From Culicoidibacter larvae (lineage in GTDB: Bacteria; Bacillota_I; Bacilli_A; Culicoidibacterales; Culicoidibacteraceae): a stretch of DNA of 64,000 nucleotides. Location of the stretch: the NCBI RefSeq assembly GCF_005771635.1, contig NZ_VBWP01000001.1, forward strand, positions 372,001 through 436,000, written 5' to 3'. Below, piece after piece: positions 42,767-52,280 of this stretch (the first letter of the stretch is position 1; every line of letters begins with the position of its first letter). The translations under genes and the position numbers were made by a program. The notes beneath the pieces were generated by a model that ran no database searches, had not been told where the DNA came from, and saw only the letters and a program-made list of their open reading frames with translations.

Positions 42767-44779
42767 ATGAAAAGATACACACCACAACGAATCAAAAATA
42801 TAAGACGTATTGGATATATTATCATTGCGATAATCGGTGTTGTATTGCCACTGATTATTTTGTTGTTTTCAACCTCAGGAAATCCTTTTGACGAGCCACT
42901 AGGCTTTTTAAAATCATATTTAGGATTGCTGGCTATTGTATTTTTTGTTTTGCTGATTGCAACAATCGGAGTCAGCTTTTTCTTTATGCATATAGTGGAA
43001 CGCCGCTATGAGGAGTATGTGAAAGGACTTGCTGCAGATATTGATAACACTTCATTTGAATTTATTAATGAGATGAATATTGGTGTTCTTGCCTATGATG
43101 AGCTTAAGAAGATTAGTTGGACTAATAATCAACTAAATGATTTACTAGGTGAGGTTATTGTTGATCGCACCTTAAGTGAAGTATTTCCTCATGTTAATTT
43201 ACAACAATCTGAGGATAACAATGATGGTTGGCTTACTTTTGAGCAAGTACCGGTTGGAACAAAAGTATTTAAGGTTTTACATAATGTACAAAAGCATATT
43301 ATATACTTAATTAATGTTACAGAAGAGTATGAATTGAGAACTCATTATGAAAATGAAAAAACTGTTATTGGTTATATTTTCATTGATAACTATGATACTT
43401 TATCGTCAATGGAAGATCGTTTGGGTATTGATATTTACTCACATATTCAACGAGCTATTTCGGTTTGGGGACAGCAGTTTAACATTTATTTGCGGCGCTA
43501 TTCGTCATATCGCTGGATTATTGTTGGAGACCAAGAAACATTAGCAACAATTCTTGATGATAAGATGAGTATTCTTGACCGGGTGCGGGAGATTGGTAAG
43601 GAGTTTGCTGCGCAAACAACCGTTAGTATTGGTTTTGGTAACGGTGATGCGCGTTATGTTGATTTGTCTCGTCAGGCTTTGGAGGCTTTGGAACTTGCGC
43701 AAAGTCGTGGTGGTGACCAGGCGGTTGTTAAAGATGAGAAAAACAATGTCCAATTTATTGGCGGAAAAACAAATACTATTGAACGCCGTTCTCGAGCACG
43801 TGCTCGGGCGATGGCGAACACTTTGCATGCGTTTATTGAACAAGCAGAGCATGTGTTAATCATGGGGCATCGCTATGGTGATTTGGATTCGCTGGGAGCA
43901 TCTATGGGTGTGTTGGAAATTGTTGAGGCCCATAAGAAGAAGGCGAAAATTGTTATTGACTTTGAAACTTGGAGTGAAGATACGGTTCAACAATGCAAAG
44001 AGCTATTGAGTGACCATAGCGATATTTTTATTGCTCCGGTAGACTTGGACTTCCGAAACTATAATAATGATAATACTTTAGTTATTGTTGTTGATGTGAA
44101 TACTCCGGCATTGGTAGAATTCGATAGAATTTTATCTTATCCGACAATTGTTATTGACCACCACCGTCGTGGCGCGGAAACAATTGAAAAAACATTGGTT
44201 ACTTATATTGAACCATATGCATCGTCGGCTGGTGAATTGGTGACGGAACTTATTTCTTATCAGCCAATGCATATTAATCTGCGAAATTCTACGGCAACGT
44301 TATTGTTTGCAGGGATTGTTTTAGATACGCAGAACTTTATTGTTCGTACAAGTGCCAGAACTTTTGATGCCGCATCGTTATTACGGACTTATGGTGCTGA
44401 TGGTGTTTGGGTGCAAAATATTTTTAAAGAACAATTCGACAGTTTCTTTGAGAAATATCGAATTATTGAGCAGGCAATTATCTTCCATAATCATATCGCA
44501 ATTGCTCCTTGTCGAGAGAAGGATAATTATACTCGCCAATTCTTAGCGGAAGTGGCTGACCGCATGCTGAGTTTTCAAGGTGTCCAGATGGCCTTTGCAG
44601 TTGGTGAGCTTGATGATGGCACTGTTGGTGTCAGCGCACGTTCAATAGGTAGTGATAATGTTCAGATTATTATGGAAAAATTAGGTGGAGGCGGCCATTT
44701 TAATAATGCTGCCGCACAGATCAAAGATACTAATATAGATGAAGTAATTAAACAAATTAAAACAATTATAGAAGAATAG
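42767..44779 (+). CDS. gdpP: Cyclic-di-AMP phosphodiesterase GdpP
   Basis: 670 residues. Two membrane helices (about 14-37 and 49-74), a degenerate PAS domain (about 88-160), a degenerate GGDEF domain (about 170-300), then DHH (GHRYGDLDSLGASMG near 366 and VIDHHRRGAE near 464) and DHHA1 (GGGGHFNNAAAQ near 643). It hydrolyses c-di-AMP and so affects potassium balance, wall stress and beta-lactam tolerance. The DxD and DHH motifs are intact. GGAGG precedes the ATG. The order gdpP-rplI-dnaB is conserved in Bacilli. Confidence 0.96.
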   Translation: MKRYTPQRIKNIRRIGYIIIAIIGVVLPLIILLFSTSGNPFDEPLGFLKSYLGLLAIVFFVLLIATIGVSFFFMHIVERRYEEYVKGLAADIDNTSFEFINEMNIGVLAYDELKKISWTNNQLNDLLGEVIVDRTLSEVFPHVNLQQSEDNNDGWLTFEQVPVGTKVFKVLHNVQKHIIYLINVTEEYELRTHYENEKTVIGYIFIDNYDTLSSMEDRLGIDIYSHIQRAISVWGQQFNIYLRRYSSYRWIIVGDQETLATILDDKMSILDRVREIGKEFAAQTTVSIGFGNGDARYVDLSRQALEALELAQSRGGDQAVVKDEKNNVQFIGGKTNTIERRSRARARAMANTLHAFIEQAEHVLIMGHRYGDLDSLGASMGVLEIVEAHKKKAKIVIDFETWSEDTVQQCKELLSDHSDIFIAPVDLDFRNYNNDNTLVIVVDVNTPALVEFDRILSYPTIVIDHHRRGAETIEKTLVTYIEPYASSAGELVTELISYQPMHINLRNSTATLLFAGIVLDTQNFIVRTSARTFDAASLLRTYGADGVWVQNIFKEQFDSFFEKYRIIEQAIIFHNHIAIAPCREKDNYTRQFLAEVADRMLSFQGVQMAFAVGELDDGTVGVSARSIGSDNVQIIMEKLGGGGHFNNAAAQIKDTNIDEVIKQIKTIIEE

Positions 44780-44794
44780 ACGAGGTGAACAACA

Positions 44795-45241
44795 ATGAAG
44801 GTTATTTTTTTAAAAGATGTAAAAGGAAAAGGTAAGGCTGGCGAAGTGAAAAATGTTGCCGATGGGTATGCTCAAAACTTTTTGATTAAAGGCGGGTATG
44901 CAGTTGAGGCGACAGCAGCCAATTTAAAGCAGCTTGAACGCAATAATGACCGTAAGGCTCAAGAAGAAGCGGATTTGGTTGCGGAATTAAAGGCTGTTGC
45001 TAAGCAGTTAGAGAAGCTTACATTGCAATTTCCGGTAAAAGCTGGAAGCGGCGGAAAAGTTTTTGGATCAGTTTCTTCGAAACAGATTGTTGAGCAATTA
45101 CAAAAAAAGCATAATATAAAAATTGATCGTCGTAAGTTGCAACTTGACCATGCTATTAATACTTTAGGTATTACTGAGGTGCCAATCGGTTTGCATAAAG
45201 ATGTGAATACGAGTATTCGCGTACAATTAGTTGAAGAATAA
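44795..45241 (+). CDS. rplI: 50S ribosomal protein L9
   Basis: 148 residues. [31 protein letters not shown] is the N-terminal L9 domain; a long connecting helix and the C-terminal domain ([31 protein letters not shown]) follow. It spans the surface of the 50S near L1. Confidence 0.98.
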   Translation: MKVIFLKDVKGKGKAGEVKNVADGYAQNFLIKGGYAVEATAANLKQLERNNDRKAQEEADLVAELKAVAKQLEKLTLQFPVKAGSGGKVFGSVSSKQIVEQLQKKHNIKIDRRKLQLDHAINTLGITEVPIGLHKDVNTSIRVQLVEE

Positions 45242-45253
45242 GAGGGAAAAATA

Positions 45254-46606
45254 ATGGAGAACAGAGTTTCAGTTCCACATAATATTGAAGCAGAGCAAGC
45301 TATTTTAGGGGCTATGCTTATTAGTAATGACGCGGTAATCACCGCGAGCGAACAGTTAACTGAGTTCGCCTTTTATTATCCAAGTCATCAAATGATTTTT
45401 GGGACTATTTCCGGCATTCATCTTGATGGTACGCCAATTGATATTACAACAGTTAGTGCAGCCTTAAAGGAGCGCGGCGAGCTTGACAAGGCAGGTGGCG
45501 TGAGTTACTTGTATGAATTGATTAACAGTGTGCCTACTGCGGCCAATGTTGAGTATTATATCAACATTGTTGAGAAGGAAGGCTTGCGTCGTCAATTGAT
45601 AGAAGCAACGATGGCAATCAATAAGGGCGCATTGACTGAAAGTGAAGATATTGAGGAACTGTTGCAGCAAGCTGAACAAAAAATTTTACAGGTTGCCAAT
45701 AACCGGCGAATGGGACAGTTTGAACGAATTGATAAGGTATTGAATCAGACTATTGATTATATTGAAAGTTTGAAAGCAAATGCCGGTAGTGTTACCGGTT
45801 TGAAGACAGCTTTTCGTGATTTGGATAAGATGACTGCTGGTTTGCAACGTGGTGACTTGATCATTGTTGGTGCCCGTCCTTCGATGGGGAAAACCGCATT
45901 TGCCTTGAATATTGCCCGGAATGTTGCTTTGCATAATGATGGCGCCAGTGTGGCAATTTTCAGTTTAGAGATGAGTGCTCAGCAGTTGGTTATGCGTATG
46001 CTTTCAGCCGAGGCCCGAGTAGAAGCTGAGAAGCTTCGGAACGGGCAATTGACGAATCAGGACTGGAGTAAGTTGTCAATTGGAACAAGTATTCTTGGAA
46101 AGACTAATGTATTTATTGATGATACGCCAGGGCTTACGATTCAGGAGATTCGTTCGAAGACCCGGCGTTTGAAAAACGAGAAGGGTCTGGATTTAATTAT
46201 TATTGACTACTTGCAGTTGATTCACGCGCATGTGCCGGGAAATAGTCGGCAGGAGGAAGTTAGTTATATTTCGCGCTCTTTGAAGGCATTGGCGCGGGAA
46301 TTGGAAGTGCCGGTAATTGCCTTGAGTCAGTTATCGCGGGCAGTTGAGTCCCGGCAAGAGAAGAAGCCGATTATGTCGGATATTCGTGAGTCGGGAAGTA
46401 TTGAGCAGGATGCTGATATTGTTGCTTTCTTATACCGTGAAGATTATTATGATCGTGATTCGGAGAAGGATAATATTATTGAAATCATTATTGGTAAACA
46501 GCGGAATGGACCGGTTGGCAGTGTTGAACTTGCCTTTATAAAAGAGTTCAACCGTTTTGAAGATTTGACGCAAATTACCGATGGTTATGTACCGCCGAGT
46601 GTATAG
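45254..46606 (+). CDS. dnaB: Replicative DNA helicase
   Basis: 450 residues. N-terminal primase-interacting domain (about 1-150, VPHNIEAEQAILGAML), linker, and RecA-like ATPase with Walker A GARPSMGKT near 206-214, LEMSAQQLVMRML, Walker B LDLIIIDYLQLI and DIRESGSIEQDADIV. It unwinds DNA ahead of the fork as a hexamer. In Bacillus the same gene is called dnaC and lies next to rplI near the chromosomal origin. Confidence 0.98.
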   Translation: MENRVSVPHNIEAEQAILGAMLISNDAVITASEQLTEFAFYYPSHQMIFGTISGIHLDGTPIDITTVSAALKERGELDKAGGVSYLYELINSVPTAANVEYYINIVEKEGLRRQLIEATMAINKGALTESEDIEELLQQAEQKILQVANNRRMGQFERIDKVLNQTIDYIESLKANAGSVTGLKTAFRDLDKMTAGLQRGDLIIVGARPSMGKTAFALNIARNVALHNDGASVAIFSLEMSAQQLVMRMLSAEARVEAEKLRNGQLTNQDWSKLSIGTSILGKTNVFIDDTPGLTIQEIRSKTRRLKNEKGLDLIIIDYLQLIHAHVPGNSRQEEVSYISRSLKALARELEVPVIALSQLSRAVESRQEKKPIMSDIRESGSIEQDADIVAFLYREDYYDRDSEKDNIIEIIIGKQRNGPVGSVELAFIKEFNRFEDLTQITDGYVPPSV

Positions 46607-46610
46607 AAAT

Positions 46611-46646
46611 TGAAACCTCTGGCTGCTTTTGCAGCCAGGGGTTTCA
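46611..46646 (+). terminator. First of two tandem hairpins after dnaB
   Basis: 16-bp stem TGAAACCTCTGGCTGC with loop TTTT; one G-U pair. No T run follows directly. Confidence 0.6.
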
Positions 46647-46651
46647 GCTTG

Positions 46652-46688
46652 AAAAGCAGCGTTTCCCCGATGAAGAAACGCTGCTTTT
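46652..46688 (+). terminator. Second tandem hairpin, terminator-like
   Basis: Perfect 14-bp stem AAAAGCAGCGTTTC with its complement ending in TTTT, 9-nt loop, directly upstream of the next promoter. Confidence 0.7.
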
Positions 46689-46694
46689 GTGGTT

Positions 46695-46723
46695 TTGCAT
46701 TTTTAAAATTAATTTGATATAAT
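46695..46723 (+). promoter_or_regulatory. Sigma-A promoter of the M23 peptidase array
   Basis: TTGCAT (46695-46700), 17-bp spacer, TATAAT (46718-46723), 28 bases before the first M23 gene. Confidence 0.78.
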
Positions 46724-46751
46724 ATAAGCTTACTGGAGGTGCTTAATCTTT

Positions 46752-48179
46752 ATGCACACTGGCAATAAAATAAGATTAGTTTTGAAGTCTATAGCATTAG
46801 CTTTCGTTTGTATAGCTGCTGTTATGGTTATATATATTTTTCAACATCAGGTTCTAGCATATGATTCGGGGGTTAATAAGCCATCGTCACAAGTGGTTAG
46901 TCAAATATACGTAGACAATACTTACGTGGGAAGTGTTCGTAATGTGGATGAGTTTAAGACATATCTGGCAACGATTCATTTAGGGGCAACTACTAATAAT
47001 GGTGGTAAGATTTATCTTCCGGATAATGTGAATATTATTAAGGATTTTGATGATGAATTAGGTGCTGATACCATGGAACGTTATGAAGAGCTTGCAGAAG
47101 TTGTTCCGGTAGAGGCTGATGCGATAAAGGTGACAATTGAAGGTGGTAATGAGTTGATTGTCAGTGATCGTTCAGTTTTCAACGAAGCGGTTGCAGAGTT
47201 AAAGGAAGATTACCGAATTGCTAATAACATTAGTGAGACTGAGGCCGGCTTAATAGATCCGGTTTTAGTTGAACAGAATATTGGTTTTAGTAAAGTAGTT
47301 GCTAACACAAATGATATTCTTTCAAAAGAGGATTGTTTGAAGGTTATTATTGCTAATGTTGATCAGGAATCAACATATCATCCTAATCCTAATGAGACGA
47401 TTAGTCAGGTTGCTGATAGCAATAATATGGATGTTAATCAGTTGCTTATTTTAAATCCAGATATTACTGAACAGACGTTAATGACACCTAGTCTGGATGT
47501 CACGGTTGCACCGATTGAACCTAAGATTACTTTTTCAATGTTACAGATTATTCAAAAAGAAATGGATATTCCTTATGAAATTGAGTACATTGATGATGAT
47601 AGTAGTTATCAGGGTGAAGATACAGTCGTGCAGGCCGGAGTGCCGGGACGGGAACTTGCTCAATTTTTAGTACAAAACAAAAATGGAGAACAGATTATTC
47701 GTTTTAAGCAGGAGTCAACGATTTTATCAACACCAACAAAAGCTATTATCTTGCGCGGAACGATGGAGAAACCGGATCGCGGAACCGGTAATTTTATTTG
47801 GCCTAACGGCAGCCGCCGGGTTTCAACAGAATTTGGTGATGATGATTTGTTTGGTTCTTATCGTTGGCATGGTGCGATGGATATTAATGATTATTCCGGA
47901 TCACCAATATGGGCTTCAGATAATGGCGTAGTTGTTGAGGCTGGATACAACGGGTCATATGGTTATACAGTTGTTATTGATCATAATAATGGTTTCCAAA
48001 CCCGATATGCACATATGCTTGCTGATAGTATTACGGTGCATGTTGGTGAGATTGTTACCCAAGGAACAACAATTGGGCAAATGGGCTCAACCGGACTTTC
48101 AACCGGAACACATTTGCATTTTGAGATAATATTAAATGGAACGAAAGTAAATCCGCGCAATTATTTGCCGGCGGAATAG
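46752..48179 (+). CDS. Membrane-anchored M23 peptidase with LysM and G5 domains, paralogue 1
   Basis: 475 residues. N-terminal anchor helix (about 10-34), an extracellular region, a LysM-like peptidoglycan-binding motif (TISQVADSNNMDVNQLLILNP near 217), a G5-like domain (about 270-340) and a C-terminal LytM/M23 metallopeptidase. Zinc ligands are present: HGAMD near 372, TRYAHML near 418 and THLHFE near 455. It should cut cross-links in peptidoglycan. It is the most divergent of the three tandem paralogues. Site GGAGGTG upstream. A family member without catalysis is unlikely as all ligands are intact. Confidence 0.9.
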   Translation: MHTGNKIRLVLKSIALAFVCIAAVMVIYIFQHQVLAYDSGVNKPSSQVVSQIYVDNTYVGSVRNVDEFKTYLATIHLGATTNNGGKIYLPDNVNIIKDFDDELGADTMERYEELAEVVPVEADAIKVTIEGGNELIVSDRSVFNEAVAELKEDYRIANNISETEAGLIDPVLVEQNIGFSKVVANTNDILSKEDCLKVIIANVDQESTYHPNPNETISQVADSNNMDVNQLLILNPDITEQTLMTPSLDVTVAPIEPKITFSMLQIIQKEMDIPYEIEYIDDDSSYQGEDTVVQAGVPGRELAQFLVQNKNGEQIIRFKQESTILSTPTKAIILRGTMEKPDRGTGNFIWPNGSRRVSTEFGDDDLFGSYRWHGAMDINDYSGSPIWASDNGVVVEAGYNGSYGYTVVIDHNNGFQTRYAHMLADSITVHVGEIVTQGTTIGQMGSTGLSTGTHLHFEIILNGTKVNPRNYLPAE

Positions 48180-48197
48180 ATACCTGTGAGGTGGAAC

Positions 48198-49649
48198 ATG
48201 ATACTTAAAGAAGAACATAAACAGAAAACGGAATTTGCAATAGTTATTGCTGCAATAGCTATTGTTGTCGCTCTGGGAATTCTTTTTAGTGTGCTTGTAT
48301 TGCAAAACACGACTCTTTTACATGCTCAATCAGGCAGTGAAGTAAAGGTTTACGAAATTTATGAAAACGGTAAAAAAGTCGGTACGGTGAGTGATAAAGA
48401 AAATTTCACAGCATATGTTTGGAAAGAACAGAGCAAGAATATTAATGAAACTGGAAAATTGTATTTCGGTGATTCGGTGCAGATTATGACTAATTATGTG
48501 CCGGTTTCAGCGTTGCCTGAAGATAACGATAGGTTGTATAAAGAAATTATGGATCAGCTCACAATCGAAGGTACGGCATACCAAGTTCATTTAAGTAATG
48601 GTAATACTTTCCATGTGCGTAGTCGTCAAGAGTTGCTTGATGAGATTGAGCGTCTCAAGGATATGCATGCGGTAAAAGATGTTGATCAAAATGATGCTTT
48701 AGCAGTTGCTGAGGCAAAAAGTAAGATGACTTTAGGTGTTGAGTACACGCTTAAAGAAACAACAATAAACATTGAAGAGTCTTTAAGCGGCAGTGATCTG
48801 ACTCATTATTTACTTACATCAAAGCCAGTAGCTGATAGTACTTATGATACTAAGGCTGGGGATACTTTAGCAACAATTGCCGGTAAAAATGAAATGTCGG
48901 TTGTCGAGTTGTTAGAGTTGAATCCGGGATTAAACGAAAATACTTTAGTAACTCCTGAATTAGAAGTAAATGTTACTTCTTTGAATCAGGTGCTTGAGTT
49001 TACTAAAATGGAAACCAAAACTTATACCGAAGAGATTCCTTATGAAATTGAGTATAAAGATGACGCTACAATGAGTAGCGGTGAAGAGAAAGTTGAACAG
49101 CAAGGACAGAATGGTTCGGCAATTGTTGAATACTTGGTTCGTACGGTAAATGGTGAAGAAGTTAAGACTGAGCAACTTTCAAAAGTTGTGGTAACTGAAC
49201 CGGTCAAGGAAGTTCGATTGCGTGGAACCGGAAGCAGTGCTTCATTAAATCCGGGAAGTCCGAACTTAGATCCTGGAAATGGTCGCTTTATTTGGCCGGC
49301 AGCTGGGATAGTGACTTATGAGTTTATGGATCCGGCATATGGTGGACCGCATTATGGTATTGATATTGATGGTGAAACCGGTGATCCGATTTGGGCTGGT
49401 GATAGTGGTTCGGTTGTACAAGCTGGCTGGAATGGTGCTTTCGGATACTCGGTGATGATTGATCATGGTGATGGAATTCAAACTCGCTATGCGCATTTAA
49501 GTGCTATCTATGTTAATGTTGGTCAGTCAGTGAGCAGGGGAGAAACAATTGGTGCAATGGGCGATACAGGGTTAAGTTTTGGTTCGCATTTACACTTTGA
49601 AGTGCATATTTATGGTGAGCGGGTGAATCCACGACCATATTTACCATAA
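48198..49649 (+). CDS. Membrane-anchored M23 peptidase with LysM and G5 domains, paralogue 2
   Basis: About 483 residues. Anchor helix (about 12-36), a domain with VYEIYENGKKVGTVSDKENF, LysM (AGDTLATIAGKNEMSVVELLELNPG near 222), G5 (EIPYEIEYKDD to VRLRGTG, about 285-350), a proline/glycine linker and an M23 domain with HYGID near 385, TRYAHLS and SHLHFEV near 465. ATG 48198 follows AGGTGG; the GTG at 48186 lies before it. It is strikingly similar to paralogue 3 over its whole length, which points to recent tandem duplication. Confidence 0.92.
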   Translation: MILKEEHKQKTEFAIVIAAIAIVVALGILFSVLVLQNTTLLHAQSGSEVKVYEIYENGKKVGTVSDKENFTAYVWKEQSKNINETGKLYFGDSVQIMTNYVPVSALPEDNDRLYKEIMDQLTIEGTAYQVHLSNGNTFHVRSRQELLDEIERLKDMHAVKDVDQNDALAVAEAKSKMTLGVEYTLKETTINIEESLSGSDLTHYLLTSKPVADSTYDTKAGDTLATIAGKNEMSVVELLELNPGLNENTLVTPELEVNVTSLNQVLEFTKMETKTYTEEIPYEIEYKDDATMSSGEEKVEQQGQNGSAIVEYLVRTVNGEEVKTEQLSKVVVTEPVKEVRLRGTGSSASLNPGSPNLDPGNGRFIWPAAGIVTYEFMDPAYGGPHYGIDIDGETGDPIWAGDSGSVVQAGWNGAFGYSVMIDHGDGIQTRYAHLSAIYVNVGQSVSRGETIGAMGDTGLSFGSHLHFEVHIYGERVNPRPYLP

Positions 49650-49691
49650 ATTGGATATGAGATGGATATTGGAATGGAGTGATTAAATAGT

Positions 49692-51158
49692 ATGGCAGAT
49701 AATAGTAACAGAAGTAATTTAGAGAGAATTATTGTTTTTGCAGGGGTTGCGGTTGTAACTATTGTTGCGGTGCTTTTAAGTGTTTTAGTTATTCAAGACA
49801 CTAATATTCTTCAAGCCCAATCAGGTGCAGAAGTTCAAGTTTACGAAATATATGAAAATGATAAAAAAGTTGGGGTTGTTGCTGATAAAGATGCTTTTGA
49901 GTCGTATGTCTGGAAAGCACATAGTCAAGATATCAGTGAAACCGGTAAACTTTATTTTGGTGAGCAGGTAAGTATTATTCCAAACTATATTCCTAAATCA
50001 GAATTACCTCAAGACAGTGAAGAAAGTTACCAGGAGATAATGGAACAGGTTACTCTAGATGGCACGGCATATCAGGTACATCTTAGTAATGGTAATACTT
50101 TTTATGTGCGCAGCAGAAGTGAGTTATTGGCAGAGATTGATCGCTTGAAAGATATGCAGGCGGTTAAGGGTGTTGACCCAAATGACCTTTTAGCTGTTGA
50201 TGAAGCCAAAAGCGCAATGACATTAGGGGTAGAATACACATTGCAAGAGGCAACAATTGATATTAATCAAGCGTTGAGCGGGACGCAGTTAACGCATTAT
50301 TTGCTGACGGCAAAAACGGATGCAGATAAATTGTATGAAACGCAAGCAGGTGATACGGTTTCAACAATTGCTAAGAGTAATGATATGACAGTAGATGAAT
50401 TTTTGGAACTGAATCCAAGTATCTCTGCAAATACATTAATTACCCCAGAAGCAGAAGTGAATGTCACACCGCTTGACCAAGTGCTTGAGTTTACCAAAAT
50501 GGAAAAACAAGAGTTAGTTGAAGATATTCCATTTGAAATAGAATATAAAGATGATAGCTCATTAGCAACCGGTACTGAGATCATTGAGCAAGAGGGTAAA
50601 AAAGGTTCAGCAATTGTTGAATATTTGGTACGGACAGTTAACGGACAACAAGTAAAAACAGAACAACTTTCTAAGGTTGTTTTAAGTGAACCAGTGAAAC
50701 AAATTGTTAAACGCGGAACAGGTAGTATTTCAGGCGGAACCGGTGGTTCAACAATATATGATGGACCAATTTATACGGCTGGAACCGGTAAACTGATTTG
50801 GCCATATAATGGACGACTTGGATTTGGTTATATGGAAGAAGGTTACGGTGGCGCTCACTGGGGTATGGATATCCTTGGGAATGCCGGAGATGCAATTGTT
50901 GCGGCAGACACTGGAACAGTTGTTGAATCAGGTTGGGGTGGATCATTTGGTTATACGGTAGTAATTGACCATGGACAAGGGTTCCAGACCCGATATGCCC
51001 ATATGATTGAGATGCCGGCGGTGTCTGCCGGTCAGGCAGTAAGCCAAGGTCAAGTTATTGGCTATGTCGGCAGTACCGGTTATAGTACCGCGAACCACCT
51101 TCATTTTGAAGTTATTGTTTATGGTCAGCGGGTGAATCCTCGTCCATACTTGCCATAA
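49692..51158 (+). CDS. Membrane-anchored M23 peptidase with LysM and G5 domains, paralogue 3
   Basis: 488 residues with the same order as paralogue 2: anchor helix (about 12-36), VYEIYENDKKVGVVADKDAF, LysM near 225, G5 about 283-350, a Gly/Ser-rich linker (SISGGTGGSTIYDG) and an M23 domain with HWGMDI near 389, TRYAHMI and NHLHFEV near 470. The linker and surface loops differ most from paralogue 2, so the copies may act on different wall regions or at different times. It ends the array; a hairpin follows at 51187-51219. Confidence 0.92.
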   Translation: MADNSNRSNLERIIVFAGVAVVTIVAVLLSVLVIQDTNILQAQSGAEVQVYEIYENDKKVGVVADKDAFESYVWKAHSQDISETGKLYFGEQVSIIPNYIPKSELPQDSEESYQEIMEQVTLDGTAYQVHLSNGNTFYVRSRSELLAEIDRLKDMQAVKGVDPNDLLAVDEAKSAMTLGVEYTLQEATIDINQALSGTQLTHYLLTAKTDADKLYETQAGDTVSTIAKSNDMTVDEFLELNPSISANTLITPEAEVNVTPLDQVLEFTKMEKQELVEDIPFEIEYKDDSSLATGTEIIEQEGKKGSAIVEYLVRTVNGQQVKTEQLSKVVLSEPVKQIVKRGTGSISGGTGGSTIYDGPIYTAGTGKLIWPYNGRLGFGYMEEGYGGAHWGMDILGNAGDAIVAADTGTVVESGWGGSFGYTVVIDHGQGFQTRYAHMIEMPAVSAGQAVSQGQVIGYVGSTGYSTANHLHFEVIVYGQRVNPRPYLP

Positions 51159-51186
51159 AATTGAGACGAAATAAAATTATTGGAGA

Positions 51187-51219
51187 CTGTGGTTTCGAGA
51201 GTTGTTCTCGGAGCCACAG
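51187..51219 (+). terminator. Terminator-like hairpin after the M23 array
   Basis: A 14-bp stem with two G-U pairs (CTGTGG ... CCACAG outer, CGAGA/TCTCG inner), then C-AAATTTTT. Partial termination before walJ is likely. Confidence 0.6.
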
Positions 51220-51255
51220 CAAATTTTTGTGAAATAGAATTGGAGGTAGACATCA

Positions 51256-52035
51256 GTGCAGTTTGCAGTTTTATTTAGTGGCAGCAGCGGTAATTCAAGT
51301 TATGTTCGCGTTGGTGATGATGTTTATCTGATTGATGCCGGAGTGAGTACAAAGCGGCTTTTGGCAGCTTTAGCCGAGCATAATATTGATGCACAGCAGA
51401 TTAAAGCGGTGTTTTTGACCCATGAACATAGTGATCATATTGCTGGTTTGCGAGTGCTTTGTGATAAATATAATATTCCGCTTTATACCAATGAGCAGAC
51501 GTTTAACCATATTCCGGTGAAGAGCCGGCCGGTTAGCAGTCAAGTTATTTTCATGGAACACAATTTTTTGTATCTTGATCAGTTATATATTAAGACAGTT
51601 CCGATTTCACATGACGCTAAGGATGGATTAGGTTATGTGTTTGAGACTAATAATAAGAAAGTAGTTTATCTTACTGATACCGGCTATGTCAGCGAAGCTG
51701 TAAAGCATGAAATTGCCGGCGCTGATGGTTATATTATTGAATCAAATCATGACCCGGAGCTTTTATTGCAGTCAGCTTATCCATGGCATGTGCGGCAACG
51801 TATTTTGTCGGATCAGGGACATTTATCGAATGAAAGTTGCGGATACTTGTTAGCCAATATCATTTCAACTTCAACTCGTTTTGTTGTTCTCGCTCATTTG
51901 AGCGAAAACAACAATCTAGCGGAACTCGCCCTAAAAACAGTTGAAAATATTCTAGTGGAAAAGCAAGTTCGTAATGGTCTGGAGCAATTATGTGTGGCTT
52001 ATCAGGATCGGCGAACTGCTATTTTTACGGTTTAA
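51256..52035 (+). CDS. walJ: Metallo-beta-lactamase-fold hydrolase WalJ/YycJ
   Basis: 259 residues starting at GTG 51256 after GGAGGT. VLFSGSSGNSSYV is the family's N-terminal motif; HEHSDHIAG near 56-64 binds metal, with SHDAKDGLGY and YLTDTGYVS. YycJ-type proteins are linked to the WalRK wall-homeostasis operon and to DNA repair or exonuclease activity. Next genes are htrA and rlmH, the usual tail of the wal operon in Bacilli, but walRK is not here. Confidence 0.92.
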   Translation: MQFAVLFSGSSGNSSYVRVGDDVYLIDAGVSTKRLLAALAEHNIDAQQIKAVFLTHEHSDHIAGLRVLCDKYNIPLYTNEQTFNHIPVKSRPVSSQVIFMEHNFLYLDQLYIKTVPISHDAKDGLGYVFETNNKKVVYLTDTGYVSEAVKHEIAGADGYIIESNHDPELLLQSAYPWHVRQRILSDQGHLSNESCGYLLANIISTSTRFVVLAHLSENNNLAELALKTVENILVEKQVRNGLEQLCVAYQDRRTAIFTV

Positions 52036-52040
52036 TGTGG

Positions 52041-52068
52041 AGAACACTTGTATAAAGTGTTCTTTTTT
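52041..52068 (+). terminator. Intrinsic terminator of walJ
   Basis: AGAACACTT, loop GTATA, AAGTGTTCT and a T run. It separates walJ from htrA, which then has its own promoter. The rest of the 245-base gap is AT-rich. Confidence 0.9.
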
Positions 52069-52236
52069 GTGAGTTTATTGTGTAGTTTTATATATTGAGA
52101 TGTGTTTTTTTAGTGAAGCGGAAAAGGTGGTTTTACAATCATGCATGTATTATTAAGAAAAACAAGAAATTATATTGTGGTAAATAATGGTATTTATATG
52201 TGTAAAAATGTGCGATAATTTTCAGGTTTGAAAAAG

Positions 52237-52245
52237 TGTTATAAT
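52237..52245 (+). promoter_or_regulatory. Extended -10 promoter of htrA
   Basis: TGTTATAAT (TGn plus consensus -10), 36 bases before the htrA start; no good -35. Confidence 0.65.
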
Positions 52246-52280
52246 ATATAGGAATAGTAATAAAGGAGGCAGATGTAATA

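Noticed and set aside
44959-45342. A 127-residue minus-strand frame opposite rplI and dnaB
   Set aside because: Spans two real genes in the opposite direction, Cys/Ser-rich without a motif, no ribosome-binding site.
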